Shown: positions 13,201 to 29,600, counted from the stretch's first letter. The stretch is 64,000 nt of DNA from Mermis nigrescens (GCA_036768485.1 JAVLUZ010000154.1:38254447-38318446); one strand, 5' to 3'. Program-made: numbers and translations. Notes: generated from the sequence alone by a model not told the origin.

Positions 13201-16200
13201 ATATTTTAAAATTATTCCCAGAAATTTGATAATACTGTCGTCATAGCTGCCGTACTCAATTAAGCCTTACCCGTTCTTAGTTCAATTTCGAATGAACCAT
13301 CGTCGTTTCCGGCGAAAATGCTGTATTCAAGTCCCCTAGTAGGGCCATCAGCAATTAACTGAGTAACCAGCGCGTGAGCAGGAGCATGTTTGACAATTTT
13401 GACCTCATATGCCTGTCTTTCGAATTGAAAGACGGCGCTGTCTTCAAAGTCTTCGGATTCCGAATTCACTATCAGAAGACGAACAATTGCCTGTCAGAAT
13501 GGGAATGATTATCATAATTTCAATGACAAATCTGAAAATCTGCCATATTCAACTGTTTTCTTAGTGAAAAACGAAGAAGTACTGATACTACAGAGATCAC
13601 GACTACTTTCATTTTAAAATATTTTGAAGAACCTTTTTTAACAAATGATTATAATTAAACTTAGATGTGGGCGTATTTAAGGGGGCGGGGGCTGCCCCTT
13701 ATTGGCTTAAAATAATTGGCGAGATAAAAAATAGATATATAATTCGCAATGATTTCTGGCCGTCAGCGATCATTATTTTCATTATTCTCAACTGTTTTTG
13801 GCGCTGCGCGTCGGAAAATACCATTAATGACATTTATTTACTTTCTTGGTGGTCTAGAAGCCATATTTTTACTCCGGGAATAGGTTTCAAGACGATTTTA
13901 AGAACATAAACAGCTTTTTAGCAGTTTCCTTCTACTTTCAAACAGAATTTTTCAAAATTTTCGACGTTCTGCGTCAAATGGTACAAATAAAGGAGTCGAG
14001 CAGCAATTCAAGCTCCTAACGTTTCTTCCGTTTTAATTTCGCAAATTTTTTACCGCTTCGCGCCAGATTTTCGCTAGAATTAAATATATTTAAAGATTTT
14101 TCCGAGCAAAATTGTCGAAAATTGTAAAATTTTTCGAAAAAGTGTTGCGGCAAAAACGATTTCAAATAAAAGTAGACGAAGCAAAATGCCGAAAAAAACG
14201 CTATTTCGGCAAATTTTTGTACCTATATTCTACTGCTTTCGGAAAAGCTAAGGTACCGCCCCCTTTAAAAAATCCTAGATCCGCCACTGGACTCAGACAC
14301 CTAAAAACGATGAAAAAGCATTTTTTCGTAGAAGAAGGAATTTCCGGGCATATTTTTGACCATTTTGGAAGATCTATCGAGCTACTTTAAAACAAGAGTT
14401 GAATAAAGCATTTCCAGAAGGGCACCCTCGTAAATACTAGATCCGCCGTTTTCACATATGACTCAAGACCTAAGAACTTTCGGAGCATCAGCGATAGTAT
14501 ATTCAAATTTGTCTTTTTCAGGTACCTTTTTTGATTTCAAGGCATCTAAATACTCGTCTCTTTACATTCGAACATGATCAGTTTCAAATTGAAATGTGAA
14601 TTCAGAAAAAAACAAAGAATTCATACTGACATTAAGTTGATCCACAATTACAGTAAATTGCCGGCTTATCCATGAAATGCTTACGTCATTCGCAGATATT
14701 TGAAACCAAATGTAATTTTTAGCCCAGTCTTAGAATCGCAGATAATATGGATCTTTAAATAGGTCTTACCTTTGATTGCAGATTTTTCGGATGCCCCTTG
14801 TCGCTGGCGATTACGTGCAAATAAAATACGCTGCCCGTTAGGAAGTGCAAATTTATTTTAGCACTTATTACGCCAGTGGATGGATTCATAGAATAATTAT
14901 CCGCGTCGTATTCGTTTAGAAAACTGAAATAGGATTGAATTCGCAATCCACGAGACGATAATTTTAGAGCAAATGAAAATTTTACCTATTTCTACGTATT
15001 TTTTATTGTTTCTCGTAAATCGATTCATACCTTTATTTATTTCTAATTTTTTGAATTTCATTTTAAACTTTTGGTTTATTCCAAATAATCTGATCTATAA
15101 ATAATATTGTTCAAAGTGTAATACCGTTGGAAAAAACTCTAATAAAGTTGGCTTAAGTAGAAATAAAAATTTGTCAAATATTATGCTGAATAAGTTTAAA
15201 AGGTAGTCGAATTTCAAGGCCCTAAAATCGAACCTAGTGATTCTGATCCTCTAGTGCCTAGTGCGATGTTTCAGACATACACATGTACAGCACTGGAAAT
15301 TTGGGAGGTCAGATCCCAAAAATTTTTATAAAATGCCTTGTTGGGCTTAAAAACGATAGGCAAATGTCAAAAATACTGTTTTTCGATGTTTCGGACAATG
15401 CTGGTCATTTTTAAAACATGAAAACAAAAAATTCACTAAAATTTGAAAAAAATTGAGTAAATTAAACAATATATAGTCAAAAAATGTGTATATGGCGCGC
15501 AGCGCCGAATATTTAACAGTTCTGAGCCAAATATTACCCAAAACCTTAAAAAGGTACACTTTTTAACAATTTTTACGAAAAATCGACAGTTCTAGGGGTC
15601 AAACCACCAAAGAAGACGTATGGACTTGCTGCGTTTATAGCAGAAACGAAAAATTGTAGATTCTCGTACTTAAAAAATAAAGTCTTTTTTGAAATAAGTT
15701 CGGCCATGACTTTTTAGAATTCTTACCTAATCGGCAGTACGATCTAATAATGGTCTAGTTCTATTAACTTAAAATCTTCGAGACGATTTTGGAATATTTA
15801 CTTGTGAATGCATCTCACCTGTAACTAATATCCGAATTACGCCCAGGTCCATCGGCATCTTTAGCAACTACTTTGGCCACTCTTTGGCCGATTGACAAAT
15901 AATTGTCAATTTTCACGGTTGTGACAGGTGTCTCAAAGACAGGCGCGTTGTCATTTACGTCGATGACGTCAATAATGATTTGAACAGTTGACCTCTTCGA
16001 TACGACCGGACCTTGATCAGTGGCCTCAATTTCGAAGGTATAATTTTGTTTTTTCTCAAAGTCGATTTTCCTAAAATCGTATGATTTTCAAAATAATGCA
16101 TTTCAAAGCATTTTACGTAATGTCACTATAAATTGAAAAAATGATTCGCTTTCTTAAATTCTAGTGTCGTATTTTCCGTTTCACATCAAGCGATGTTCTA

Positions 16201-19200
16201 AGTGAAATTAAAAAAAGATCAGTAATCATCGATTAACTTATTTATAAATCTGGGATATTGCAATATCCGAATCCTTGACGTAACAGTTGCGCATAATAAT
16301 CAGATTCAAATAGTTGGATGATCCAGACCATAGATGCACAGCAAGGCCGATCTATGAGGGGGTCAAGAATTGAGCTTTTTTAGGTCAAAATGACCTCAAG
16401 AACTGGTATAAGCGCTAAAATAGTGTTAAAATTACTGTTTTAGACACTTTCCGGTCGATTTGAGGCATTTCTGAAGAGAATTTTCCATTTTCATGGATTT
16501 TTAGTCTTCATTTTGCCTCATTTTCTTTGAAAAATTTCCCATTTTTCCATTCTGGAGGTCCAGACCATAGGTGGGTGGCACCAAAATTCTGGAGGGTGAT
16601 AAAATTTCTGGGGGGGGATGAAGGACTGACAAAATGGTCAAAAATGGCCTTAAAAATGGTGGCATGGCGAAGAAAACACCATTTTTCGACGTTTCTCATC
16701 AAGCTCTATCCAATGGCATCAAAACACTCGCTAAAAAGCAAAAAAAATTTTTTCTGGGGATATTTGATTTCTGGGGGGGATTTGTCTTCTGGTGCATACC
16801 CCCCCCCAAACCCCCCACGCCCATGTGTAGTCCAGACCTTCAAACCAACACCCTTCGCATGTATGATTCGGACTTCTCCCTCACTTTTTTAGTCGAATTT
16901 GCCCACTCCATCTATCCACGTCGAAGGCGGTGTCGTTTAATATGCTATAGCTAACTAGTCCGTTAGCCCCCTGATCTTTGTCCATTGCTCTCACGGGCTG
17001 ACCAATCTTCGATCCCACCTCGGCGCTTTCTTCCAAGTTAAATAAATAGCGGACGTATTCAAAAATTGGAGTATTATCATTCTCATCTAATACGTTCACG
17101 ATCAACGGACAAAAATCTGCCTTTGATTGAGAGGAGGCTCGGTCAGTGGCGCGTATCGTCAAATTATAGGCGGAATAGGATTCGAAGTCCAAAGAATTGC
17201 ACGATAAAACGCCAGTTAGAGGATCCAAATAGAATTTTAAATCCGCGTTTCCATCTAATAACAAATAATTTGAAAAATGGTTTTGATCTATTCACTAGTT
17301 ACGATAGCCTGTAAATCACTTTATATCTCTCATTACACTCGCATAATTATAAAATTTACTTTTCGTTTCTTATTAAAAGTTAGATTCTTATTATACTTAT
17401 TTGGTCGACATTTCTTACATCTCTACTAAAGACTGTTTCACATGAATAGACTGACCTTTGAGAAGATCAGCGATGGTGTACGGTAATTATGGATCATCTC
17501 AGCGCAGTTAGCTACCGATTTTGTAGCTAATTGTCAGCTTTTCTTAAGTCGCTCTGACTTATTTGAAACAGACTATAGTTCGAAAAGTTTTGTCAATGTT
17601 GCACACATTTAATAGCTACCTTATACAAATCAAAATTGAACAATTGAGAAAATACAAAAGTATCCTCCGTTTAACAATCTTTTTAATCATTATTATCTTA
17701 AAAATTCACTGACTTAGGACGGGTTTATTTACTAAATCATAACCTGTTTATCGTCGAAATTCTTTTACGCATTCACGTTCTTCAAAGTTAAAATTGAACC
17801 GTTGTATGTAAGCATGTAAAATAGCAAGCATGAAAAAGACACATACTCGTACATAAATATACAAATTATATTATTCATGATTTATTATATTATGAACGAG
17901 CTCAAATGTTTTATGAAAAATTTTCTTTTGATGTTGAATAATTTACAATAATGTGCCTAAAATAATACTTTTGGGTACATGCGAGCAAATACTTTGTTAG
18001 AAAATTTTTAATATTCTTGTACAATTAGCGCACGTTTGTTTGGGTGACGAGAAATGATTTAGAAAAAGAGTGACAAATTACTTGACATACGGAGATATTT
18101 CATTACAGTAATAAATAATAATTGGTGGAGGCAAACGTGCTTATTGTAATGATATAATATCTAAAATGAAAGACTTTCAATTCATGAAATTGAACAAATG
18201 CTACTCAGTGATCATATTCGTATTCTAATCTCATGGCGTCCCTATATATTAATGTATAATATGTTTGTAGTTCGCAATGTTTATTTCTTTTGTGTACATA
18301 CCCTGTATGTTTTAAGCGCCCCTTCTTCTTCATAGGCACGAACAAATTTCACTGATAAAAACACAATCACAAACAAAATATGCTGATCTTTCCTTACCAA
18401 CAATGCTATATGACACTTGACCATTTTTCTCAATATCCAAATCAAAAGCTATCAATCTGGTCAAATTTCGAATAGGTTTATTCTCAGGTATAAAAAACGG
18501 ATGACACGAGGACGGCGCAAATTTAGGTGCATTATCATTTTGATCCGAAACATTGATCTTGACAGTAGCAATGTCGTATTGCGATGGATGATCATCATCT
18601 TTCACGTATACTAAATGAGTCTCATTAATAAAAAACGCGGAAACAACCGGAACTTATATAAGGTCAACGAGATTAATATGACTGCAAGCGAGAAACTTGA
18701 TCAATTACAAAGAGAAATGTTACGGCTTAAAGCAACTGAACATGAACTAATTTCAAACACTATTTTTAAGCGGAAATTACGGTCCGAACAAACAGGATAA
18801 GATGAAAATAATTACAGTTTCTTTTATTAATATGCTGATGTGAAATTCAATGAAGAAAGATTTCAAAAAATACAATTCGCACTTCTAGGCATAATGTCTT
18901 TTCGCAATCGAAAGAAATAATGGTTTTTAAATCATTGAAAATTCAGAATTTCTTGATTTCGACAAGTCGCCCATTACCATTTTCCGCATTTTTGGCAATT
19001 TTTGCGATTCTTTAAACAGGAAACTCATTGTGAGTTGTGACTACAAAGTCAATACTATCCCCTTCACTTTCTGACATTTGTCTGCATATCGCACAGAAGA
19101 AAAGCTAAATTGAATTCTTAAAGAAAAGATTTACTATAACGATTGATTAAAGGAAAGAAAGGGCCAAAACTAGTGTTCTAGAAACGACTGGACCATAAAG

Positions 19201-22200
19201 TTCAACATAGTACGGAAAAATGTCAAATCAAAACATGAGTGAATGAATGACTGAAAGAGCTTATCACACTGACTTTTTTGACATGAAACTGTTCACTGAG
19301 AAGTATGGTGCCATGATCAAAACCCTCAGCCAATAGCTCATCCCAGTTTTGTCCTACTCATATTACGAAATTAAAGCAGTAAAGTGGGCGAAATCAATTA
19401 CTTTAAGTTGTTGTTTCAAATTCCACTTTTGTCTGTTTTCTGTTATGGTGTTAACTATTTCAAACTTCTGATGTTAGTGAAGTGTTTCACATGGTATCAT
19501 AAACAATCGTGTCAATTTTTAGCAACATGCTTCGCACTGTAATAAACACTTTGCTCCACTTAGCATATGAAACGTAAATATATCACCTGTGAGATAATAT
19601 GTACTGCATTTCTCCTATCTAGCGAGAAATTCGTCGTTAGCACGCCGCTTGATTCGTCTATCTTGAAGCCACTATTTTTGTGAACTGAAGCTAAATGATA
19701 TTTTAATCCTCCCGGCTGTCCATGATCTGAACACAATGGACACACAGAGCTTTAAGAAAAAGGTCATTAGTGTATGAACTGAAAAATGCAGCTTACATCA
19801 GTAAGCATGTTCATTTGAATGCAACGCGATAAATTTTGCCGATCTTTTCGCTCAGTTTTTATAGGAATTAAATCAGTTTTTGGATTGACCAGTTTTGTAA
19901 ATAATCAAGATTCAAAGCAGAAGCAAACTGAATTCTGCGAGAACGACTAATCTGTTAACATTTATTCGCTGACGTTAATCAAAATTTTCTGAAAAGTGCT
20001 TGAAAATTTTCATAAACTGTGGATTAAGATAGTTTATACGCTTAATCTAGCATTCATATTATTTTTAGTCCATTTTGCCTCAAATATCAATCTTGCTGAC
20101 CCCCAGACCCACCGTGTTGTGAATATATGTTGTTTGTAACTCTGTATTTACTTGAAGTGCGAGCTGACTCATCTCTGTGATTATGATCAATTAGCCTGAG
20201 GAAAGATACAAGCGAAAATAAAAATAATTTATTTTTAATTTTAATTGTTATTTAATATTTACTCACAAATTTACGATTATTAGTTACCCGTCTATGTGCA
20301 AATTAAGTGTCTTAATGGCTGCAGAAACAAGAGTTGCCCAGATTGTTAAACACATTTGCTATTAGGATTTTTCGCACTCAATTAGTCTAAACAGAGAGAA
20401 AAAATCAGTAATTTTAAATATCTACAATCTTGGAAGAAATGCCGCTGAAGTGTAACATTATGCTATTAAAAATTTTTAAGTTCTGGATTTTCAAGTTAAA
20501 CTTGATATTATCCAGTTGCGAAAATTACATTCATCTAAATATAAGAATTTAAAAAAATTTAATCGATGAATTAGTTTGGTATTAATAACATCAATAAAAA
20601 CAATAATAAAAATAATATTAATAATTAAAAATCTTCACAACAACAAGGGCATGGAGGGCGTTTGAGGGTTTAGACTTAAAGAAGACAAAAACCTTCAACA
20701 GACTCCTGTGATTCGATTTCCGTATTTATTCTGTGATTTTTTAATACCGGCTGGTAGAAATCGATGGAGGACATCAAACAATGATGTTTTTTTGTCCCGA
20801 ACATCAAGCTGCTGATCTTATTGTACTTAAAATGTTTTGGACCCCAGACGCCCTGAATTTTTGACCATAACAATTGTACGAGTATTACAATAAATTTTAA
20901 GGAGCAGTGAACGCAGTAGCGCTCTTTATCCATTGCCCTGAGCATGATCTAATGACCCCATCCTAGACGACATATATCATGGTCATCTTCCCGTAACTGT
21001 GCAATACGGAAGGAATAGCATAGCGTAGTATGCAATCGCAAACAATGGTAAATAATGCACTATGGAATCCTTTTGTGACAAGCATTTTTCACAGTATTTA
21101 TTTGACTGAAAAGGAACTGTTAGTCTACCCTGAGATGGCCGAGCCTTGACTTGCATCAAATTTCGGCCTGGAACTGTATTTTCCATTATGTCGATAACGT
21201 ACAGTGATTGGTCGAAACTAGGGTCATTATTTTTTACACTGATGACATTTATGACCACATGTTGAGCGGTAGATAGCAAGGGAAAGCCATGATCGCGAGC
21301 TTCTACCTCTAAGTTGAATATTCTGGGATCTTTTCGCGTCAGTGGTCTGGCCAGTTGGAGCAAACCTGCAAAAATCTCTTTGTAGAAATAAAATCGTAAG
21401 TGTTACAACAATTAAAATAATTATAAAATTTACGCTTTCTCGAGATTACTGTAGAACACATCTTTGTTCGAAACGTTTCACTTCTTCGACACGCATGTCT
21501 TACACTAGCAAGAAAAAATGCTTCGATGCAGCAAAAAAGGTGAATATACTTGGATTTCTTTATTTTTAAGGTTGTAAAAGGAGGGGACTAGGGTAAATTT
21601 CCCTATTCGCGCAAAAAGCCGTAAGAATGTGCTAAACAGTTAGACTTCCTCTAAACAAAAAAATCGAAGTATATTCTGCGGTTTATTCCTGTTTCTGTAG
21701 ACTTAATTGAGTTGGCCTGGAAGTGTAAAGATTACTCCGATAATCTTGTTTGCCATCAGAGCATTGTGGAAGGTAAGGTTTTGTGAAATAAATCACAAAT
21801 TAATTCTTTAACAAACATGAAAGCTTTTCAATTGTTCTTTGCGAAACGGTGAAAAACGTTTTCTAAACCTCAATTTTTCACAGGCCGCAGAATATACTTC
21901 GATTTTTGCGTTGTTTACAGGAAGTAACTGTTTAGCAAGTTTTTACGGCTTTTGCGCGTATAGGAAATTTTCCGTAGTCCCTCCTTTTACATCCTTGAGA
22001 ATAAAGAAATCCAAGTATATTCACCTTTTTTGCTCCATCCAAGCATTTTTCTCGCTAGTATTCTACTTTTTCTTAACATGATTTTGTTCTTGAACACTAC
22101 ATTCTCATTACAAAAAAGGCAATCTAATTAAGCTTAATCAGAGAATAAAACCTACGTAGAAGTCCCCGTTAAATCGATTTAAAACCCGAACGATTCCGGC

Positions 22201-25200
22201 CACAAATCAACAACCCGGTCGAAGCGTCAGCAAATGCAAACAATTTAAGAAAATTAATGAGCCGCATACGTTCCAGAGATGGACAGACATAAATTTGCAT
22301 GGATTTTAACAAGAAAAAATATTGGAATCGGTTTGATAAAGACAGCGCATAAGAATTATTATTATGATTAAGTCTTTCGCAGATAGTATTATGAAAAATG
22401 TTTATCATTCCAGTTAACCTTCAAAACACTGCATGTTTGCGAATAAAAATGATTAAAGATGAGTCGACAATCTTTCAAATAAAAATGATCAAAAAATATG
22501 CAATACGGAGCTAAATATTGGCATTAGCAAAGATGTGCATAATTCAAACTTCACCTCTTCACATCTCAACAACATCCGGCTGTAGAGAAGTTTAAAGGTC
22601 GGATTCGTTATTCTGACGTTACGGAGATCATTGTAAAAAGAATGACCATACCCGATGCTCTGGGCGGAAAATTGCTTTTCAGTGTAAACTTTACACTTGC
22701 GCTAATAACACAATATTGAGTGTATAGAAACAAAATAGACTAGGATGTGAACGCTTAGGTCAGGGCATATTTTAAGCATAATCAGCATGTTCCGCCCACT
22801 TAGTGAGATAGCTATAGGAATTCTTTTTCGTCTGCGAACCCTTTAAACTAAAACAATCACAGATCAAGAAATATTGCGTTAAAAAAAGAAAAATTTGGTT
22901 TTGAGATATTGTAACCCTCTACATTATTAAACCAATTGGACTGCACATAGACCGAAATTGGATTAGTTAAGCTTTGGGACACGCAAAGAGTAAAAAACAC
23001 GTATACTTTACACTTTTTTGCAAAAATAATTGAATGTGAAGAAATGTTAAGCTTAGATTCGTAATCTACAACTCAGGGGCAACATTTTTTTAAAGTTGGC
23101 CCTCCGCAAATTATTTGATTTCTCGGTTTACATTTTACACACTCATTGCTAACTCGGTATTGAGTGTGAACAAATTTAAAAAAACAATATCGAGCTTTTT
23201 TACTTATCCATCGATTAAAAAACCGCACCTCCCAGGTGTGTGCCGTTGTTGCTGTGAGGGGGGCACAAAATTCACACTCGCTGTGATAAAGATATAAGAA
23301 GAAAAGGTGGCCCAAGGTAGCGCAATCGCGCTACCTATGATATGGTAATAATTTTAGACTGAAAAATAATGGAAAATTTTCAAAAAGTTCGAATTTTCTC
23401 GCTATGAACTAGAATTATGGTGTTTACTGCTTCTTGCACTTCAATGCTACTTATTTATCTCACCAGTCGTTCTATTGAGCTCAAACATCTCGGCATTATT
23501 AGTGTTAACATTAAGTAGTTTATAGCTAACTCGACCATTTTCTAGCCAGTCAGCGTCAACGGCAGTCAAATAAGCCACTGAATAACCGACCGGTTCGTCT
23601 TCCATCATATAAATCTAAAATTGTACGTTAGCTTTAGTTTTTTACAGAATTATGTGTCATGCATGCCTACAGAAAATGCATCATATATCACTTTGAAAAT
23701 GGCACTGGGCAAAAGTTAGGTACTTTAAATGCTTATTTGGCATGCATTATCTTAACATTCTAACAATCGATTCACATAATTTCTATCTGAATGTGCATGT
23801 TAGAGAAAGCAGGCTCAAATGAAAAACGTTTACTTAATTATGTTGTTTGAAACGTACGCACATGCTTTGAAGAATGCTCCTCATCGAAAGTTACAGTACT
23901 ATACTGATAAGACTCCACAAAAATACTCGAATGAGTGGATCCACTACAATTACTGCAAACAAGTGCACATTTATGAATTGATTTGAGTACTTGGTCGTTA
24001 ATATTTTTAAGTTGGCTAGTACAATGTGATACTGAAGATAGATGAATTTACTAAATTACGACATTTTTCATTGACCATAATTTCATACAAAAACTTTATA
24101 TGAAGAACAATCGTTCGCTCAATAAGACAAATAATGATTCAATTAGTTAAAAATGCAAACTGTGCTCTTTTACCTATTCTCTCAAGACAGCAGCATTTAA
24201 GTTTTCTTAAGCGTCTATTTTAGAAATTTGAATGAATTGCAGTCACAATCACAGATGCACAACTTGACTCGTTTGTGGGGGTCAGTCAATAAAAAATGGC
24301 ATACAAAATCTGAGTATAAATGCTAAAATAATGTAAAACCTACTCTAATATACAATTTATGATCAATTTCAAGCAATTTTACAGAAAAGTGTGTATTTTC
24401 ATCCATTTTTGGACTTTATTCAGCCTTATTTTACAGAGAAAAATTCCCATTTTTCCATTCAGGGTGTTTGGACCGCAAACCCCTGAGGTGCATTTTCGGC
24501 CACAATGAGTAAAACGACATCAATTAATAAAATATACATTTACGTACATTAGGAATGTTAAATGCAAAATAATTCGTGGAAAAAATAAATCCGCATTTTC
24601 TTTGCCATTTACGCATTTCAACAGATTCTGCTACTAGATACAGGGTGGCCACTGGTTTCCCAAAATAAAATTCCCGGGTTTTTCCCGGGTTTCCCGAGTG
24701 ATTTATGGACAATTTCCCGGTTTTAAATAATGTTTTAAACGCACACTATATACGCAGAAGTGCCATGATAAGAACATGAAAAAGGATAAGGCACAAGCAA
24801 CTTTTAATCAAACAAATGCAAATACTGCACGAAACGTTTTGGAACAATCATAATTTCTTTTTCAATGATGCTAACGAGTTGTCGATAGCAGTTCTCGCAG
24901 CCTACAATATAGTACAGTAGCGATTTTACTGTGGTAAAACAGGGTTTTCGATCTTTGGTAGTGTATTTCAGCTAATTTCGGGGTTTCTCACGCCAAAAAG
25001 TACTAAAAATTGTCTCAAAACGGCGCGAAGCGCCGAAAAATTTGACATTCTTCCATTTTAAATGCAAATTCTGCCATTTTACAGATATATAGGACCAGTG
25101 GCGGATCTAGGATTTTCCTTAGGGGGGAGGCGGTATCCCAACTTTTCCAAGAACAGTCGAAAATAGGTCCAAAAATTTGCCCTTAACGCGCAAAATAGCG

Positions 25201-26524
25201 TTTTTTCGGTGTTTTACATTGTATACTCTTACATAAAATCACTTGACGCAATATATTTTCTAAAAATTTCAAAATGTTAGACAATTTTGTGCAAAATAAT
25301 CATTGAATTTCTTTGACTTCAACAAAAATCTGGCGCGAAGAGCCGAAAAATTTGTGAAATTAAGGCGGATAGACGTCTGGAAGCATGATTTACTGCTTGA
25401 TTTCCTGTATTTATAGCATTTGATGCGAAACATCGAAATTTTCAATTAAAAATAGAAGAAAACTATGCAAAAATACCTGTTAAAATTGTTTTGAAACCTA
25501 CATGGACAGAAAATGGCTTTCAGGCAGTGTTTTTTTGTACAAGGTCCGTTTGTACATATAGAAAGATGGTCCCTAAAAGTCTTTGTACATTTTGTACACA
25601 CAAATTTTTGGGTACTATGATATAGTACGGTAGCGATTTTAGTGTGTTAAAAACAGAGTTGTTCGACCTTTGGTAGTGTATTTTGGTTAATTCCTGGTTT
25701 TATGATGGCAAAAATCATTAAGAATCGTCTTAAAACGGCGCGACGCGCCGAAAAATTTGACATTTTACCTTTTGAAATGCGATTTCTGCTATTATAAAGA
25801 TATATAGGACACACAATTATTCATTTCAGCGCGAAGCGCCGAAAATTTTGCGAATTTAAGAAGTTTTTTGCAATTTTAGTCTTCCCGAAGTCCAAGTACA
25901 AAAAACACTGTTGCACAAACGTCTTAACGAACATTCGTACAAATAGCTACTAGCTATATCAAACAAAGAGAATACACAAATAGCAATCAACGATGTGACA
26001 ATGGGCGAGAAGAAAAACGGAAATGAATGCTACATGACAAAATATAAGAACACATAAACTAGCATGATACTAAAAGCGATAAAAATGTAACATTGTACTA
26101 TTAACTCAATATTTTTGGCCTCCGAAAACTGAGTTCAAACGAAATTTCTTGACGATAAATCCCGGGTTTTCCCGGGTGCCAAAACAATCCGCGGGCTTTT
26201 CTCGGTTTTCCCGGATTCCCGGGTGAGTGGCCACCCTGTACATAGATACCTTACTTTTTGTGAAAAGTTGGAGACAGCATCCTTAATAAGTCCACAGTGT
26301 GGTCGATCGATTTGCACAACACTTTTTAAGATTTCATTGCCTAACGATCTGCAGTGCAAATTTTCATTTGTTATAATCATTCGCCAAAAAATTTGCACTT
26401 TCTAACAATTGCTTAGTAATCCAACCAGTTCATCATAGTTCCAATGATTTTGAAAGAGTACAAATTTTTTTACATTTCCCACATAATCCCGGAGCAGGTG
26501 TATGGTTAACTGATAATAATAAAT

Positions 26525-26563
<39 letters not shown>

Positions 26564-26588
26564 TATTATTATTATAGTAATTTATTAC

Positions 26589-26656
<68 letters not shown>

Positions 26657-29600
26657 GCATTATTAGTATTATTATTTAGTATTATTATTTTGTGCTTATT
26701 GTCACTATTATCACTATTACTACTATTATTGACAGCTATTTGTGTATTCTGTGTAATACATCACGTTCGAAGCGCTGCATGCTAAATCGGAATGAATTGA
26801 AATTAAAAAAATGTTTCATTGATGCAAGCTTACAGTACGCCTAGAGCCGCCGTTGTCTTCAGAGCTAATGATAAATCGCGGCGCGTTATCGTTGACGTCG
26901 ACGACGTAAATTCGCACTATGACGCGAGTCTGCAGTCTTTGTTCGACGTTTGCCGCTTGATCCTCGGCGGCAACGACAAACGTAAATTCTGAACAACGTT
27001 CAAAGTCAAGTCTCACCACCAGACTAATGTCGCCACTAACGTCGTCCACTTTGAAATAATGGCTGGCATTGCAGCTATCAAAGCTATAGCTTAAGCTGTC
27101 CTTCAAGTTACTGGCGCCAATAGCACGCCCATCCAATTGAACAGCTGCCTGATGCGTGCGATTCCTCGAAATCGTTGATCCGGATTCAACAATAAAATAC
27201 GAGAGGCGACCAAACGAACCACTATCGGCATCAGTGGCGTTAATAGTGTACAAAATCTGCAAATATTCATTTGAGCAGAATGTTTTGCGAGCTTGGATTG
27301 GTGGACCACTCATTATCATATATTAAAACAAGGTGTTGGCTTTCAATCCCAGAAGATGAAAAGAGAGAAAATTATGGGGGAAGTGAAACAAGATCATAGA
27401 TGAACAATTGGAAAAAGTGCACCAGTCTGGTGAGGGTCAAATATTCAGCTTTTTTGGCCAAAATGACGTCGAAAAGTGGCAGAAATGCTAAAACAGCGTC
27501 AAAAGTATGTTAATTTACAGTTTAAAAAATTTCCATTCTCATCGGTTTTCAGCCTTCATTTTGCCTCTTTTTCTCAGAAAATTTCTCGTGTTCCCATTCT
27601 GGGAGTCTAGAGACCCCAAACCCCCAAGTACATTTCTGATTGTAAAGCCAAATACGGATGGCTGATTTTATTCACGTGCATGTTTTAAACGCAACTGAAC
27701 ATTGAAATGTACACTAAAATTTTTTAAGAACTAAAAATACTTTAAAAAGGCTTTTCCGTTTATATGCATTTTTTAAAATCACTTTACATCTTATATTCAA
27801 ATTTGGCAAGAATTAAAAGACGAAAAATAAAGGATGAAAATAATTATTCACGTGTAAAGTGAAAATTTCTTAGTATGTACTTAAATTATGTGTTCCACGA
27901 TTATGAGATAATTCCAGCAGATGAGGCTTCCTTAATTCATTTTTTCTATTTGCTTCAATTTTATAAAAAGCAGGTAAAACAGTTGCTAGTGGAATTTTCC
28001 GAATCTGTTCACTATGTCACAAATTTCAGAAAGACGAACCTAATTTTATAAGTTTTGTATTTCCTTGTGCATGAATCACTCATATGAAAATTATTGACTT
28101 TCATACGGTCTTTATCAACGATTACTCGAAAACAGCCTGTTTAGGCAGTTACTATATGATTAAATGGAAATTGGTCGACCTGATCATAACTGTAACCAAG
28201 CATGGACAGGGCCTGAATTATAGGATGTCTGAGGGTCGAAAACTTTTCAAAGGTCAAAAAGTCCAAAAAATGTACGGTTGGGGAAAAGTCAATCGACGTT
28301 CCTTATCAAGCTCTAAGCATTAGCAAAGACGCTAAAAATCATTTCAGAAATGGAATGATGCGGTACACTGTGGATTTTTGGAGTCTCGAGGAATCTAAAC
28401 CATAGATGTACAGCAGGGCCGATCTGGCGGTTAGCCGGTCTAGGGAGTCAAAAGCATATATGATCATGGGGGTTAACGGGGGTTTCACCCCCAGAAAAAT
28501 TTTTCGCCCCCTCCACACTAAAATTCACGATTTCTCGAAAGTTCCCGAAAATTTTCTAAAAATTCGTAGGAAAGGTGTTTTTAAGCGTTCTTAGCTATCT
28601 TTTTGCTCAAAATTTTCAGATTTTTCGGCGCTTCGCGCCATATACTCATGTTTTGACTATATTATGTTCAATTTGTTGAACTTTTTTAATTTTTTTCGAA
28701 ATTTTTTGTGTTTTTATGCTCTAGAAAGATGGAGCATCGTCAGGAGCGCCAGAAAACGATGTTTTTGGCGCATACCCACTATTTTAGGGCCCAAAAGAAG
28801 CACTTTAAAATTTCACCCTTTCAGAATTCACATGCGCCAAAACTTAAGTTTTTTTGGGCCAAAATGACCCCAAAAACGGTTATATGCGCTTGGATAGCAT
28901 TAAAACTATGTTATTACACAATTTCTGGTCAATTTAAAGCACTTTTAATAAAGATTTTTTATTTTCTAGATTTTCGGCCTTCATTTTTCCTCATTATCCC
29001 TAAAAAATTTTCCGTTTTTCCATCCTGGAGGTCTAGACCCCATACCCCCACGTGCAAGTCTGGTCTAAACCCCTTAAGCCTTGTGTGTGTGCTTGTTGTC
29101 TTTTCAAACAAATAAAAGCTCACTTTATTAAGGCCGGTGTCTTCGGCAACAGAGAAGATAATCGTATCATCGTTGAAAACGGGAGCATTATCATTCTCGT
29201 CAATGACACTAACGTGCACGAAGATCATTGATACCAACGTTTTTGAAAGTACTTTGGGATTAGTAGACAAGTTACGCCTCTCAACTGTCAAGTAATGCGA
29301 CGTCTGACTCTCAAAGTCTAATTTCTTGATTAGATAAATAGTGCCAGTTGTTTTTTCTATGTCGTAAATCCCGTAAGAATTGCCGGAGACGAGACTGTAA
29401 TCACAGTCGGTATTTGCAACTATCTAGAAATAAACGATGAAGAAGGACTTACGTATAAGATATTCAAAGTAATTAATACTATAACGGGACATTAAGAGTC
29501 GAAACAATTTGCCCTTTACTATGATAATGTATATTAACAAATAAGAACAGAAAATATAACGAACTACAAATAAGGTTACGAATACAATATTCTTGCTGAT

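Noticed and set aside
18615..18800. 61-codon plus-strand frame with a coil-like stretch ([20 protein letters not shown])
   Set aside because: It looks plausible but starts at the edge of ds exon 13 and has no recognised family. Only a protein search could rescue it.
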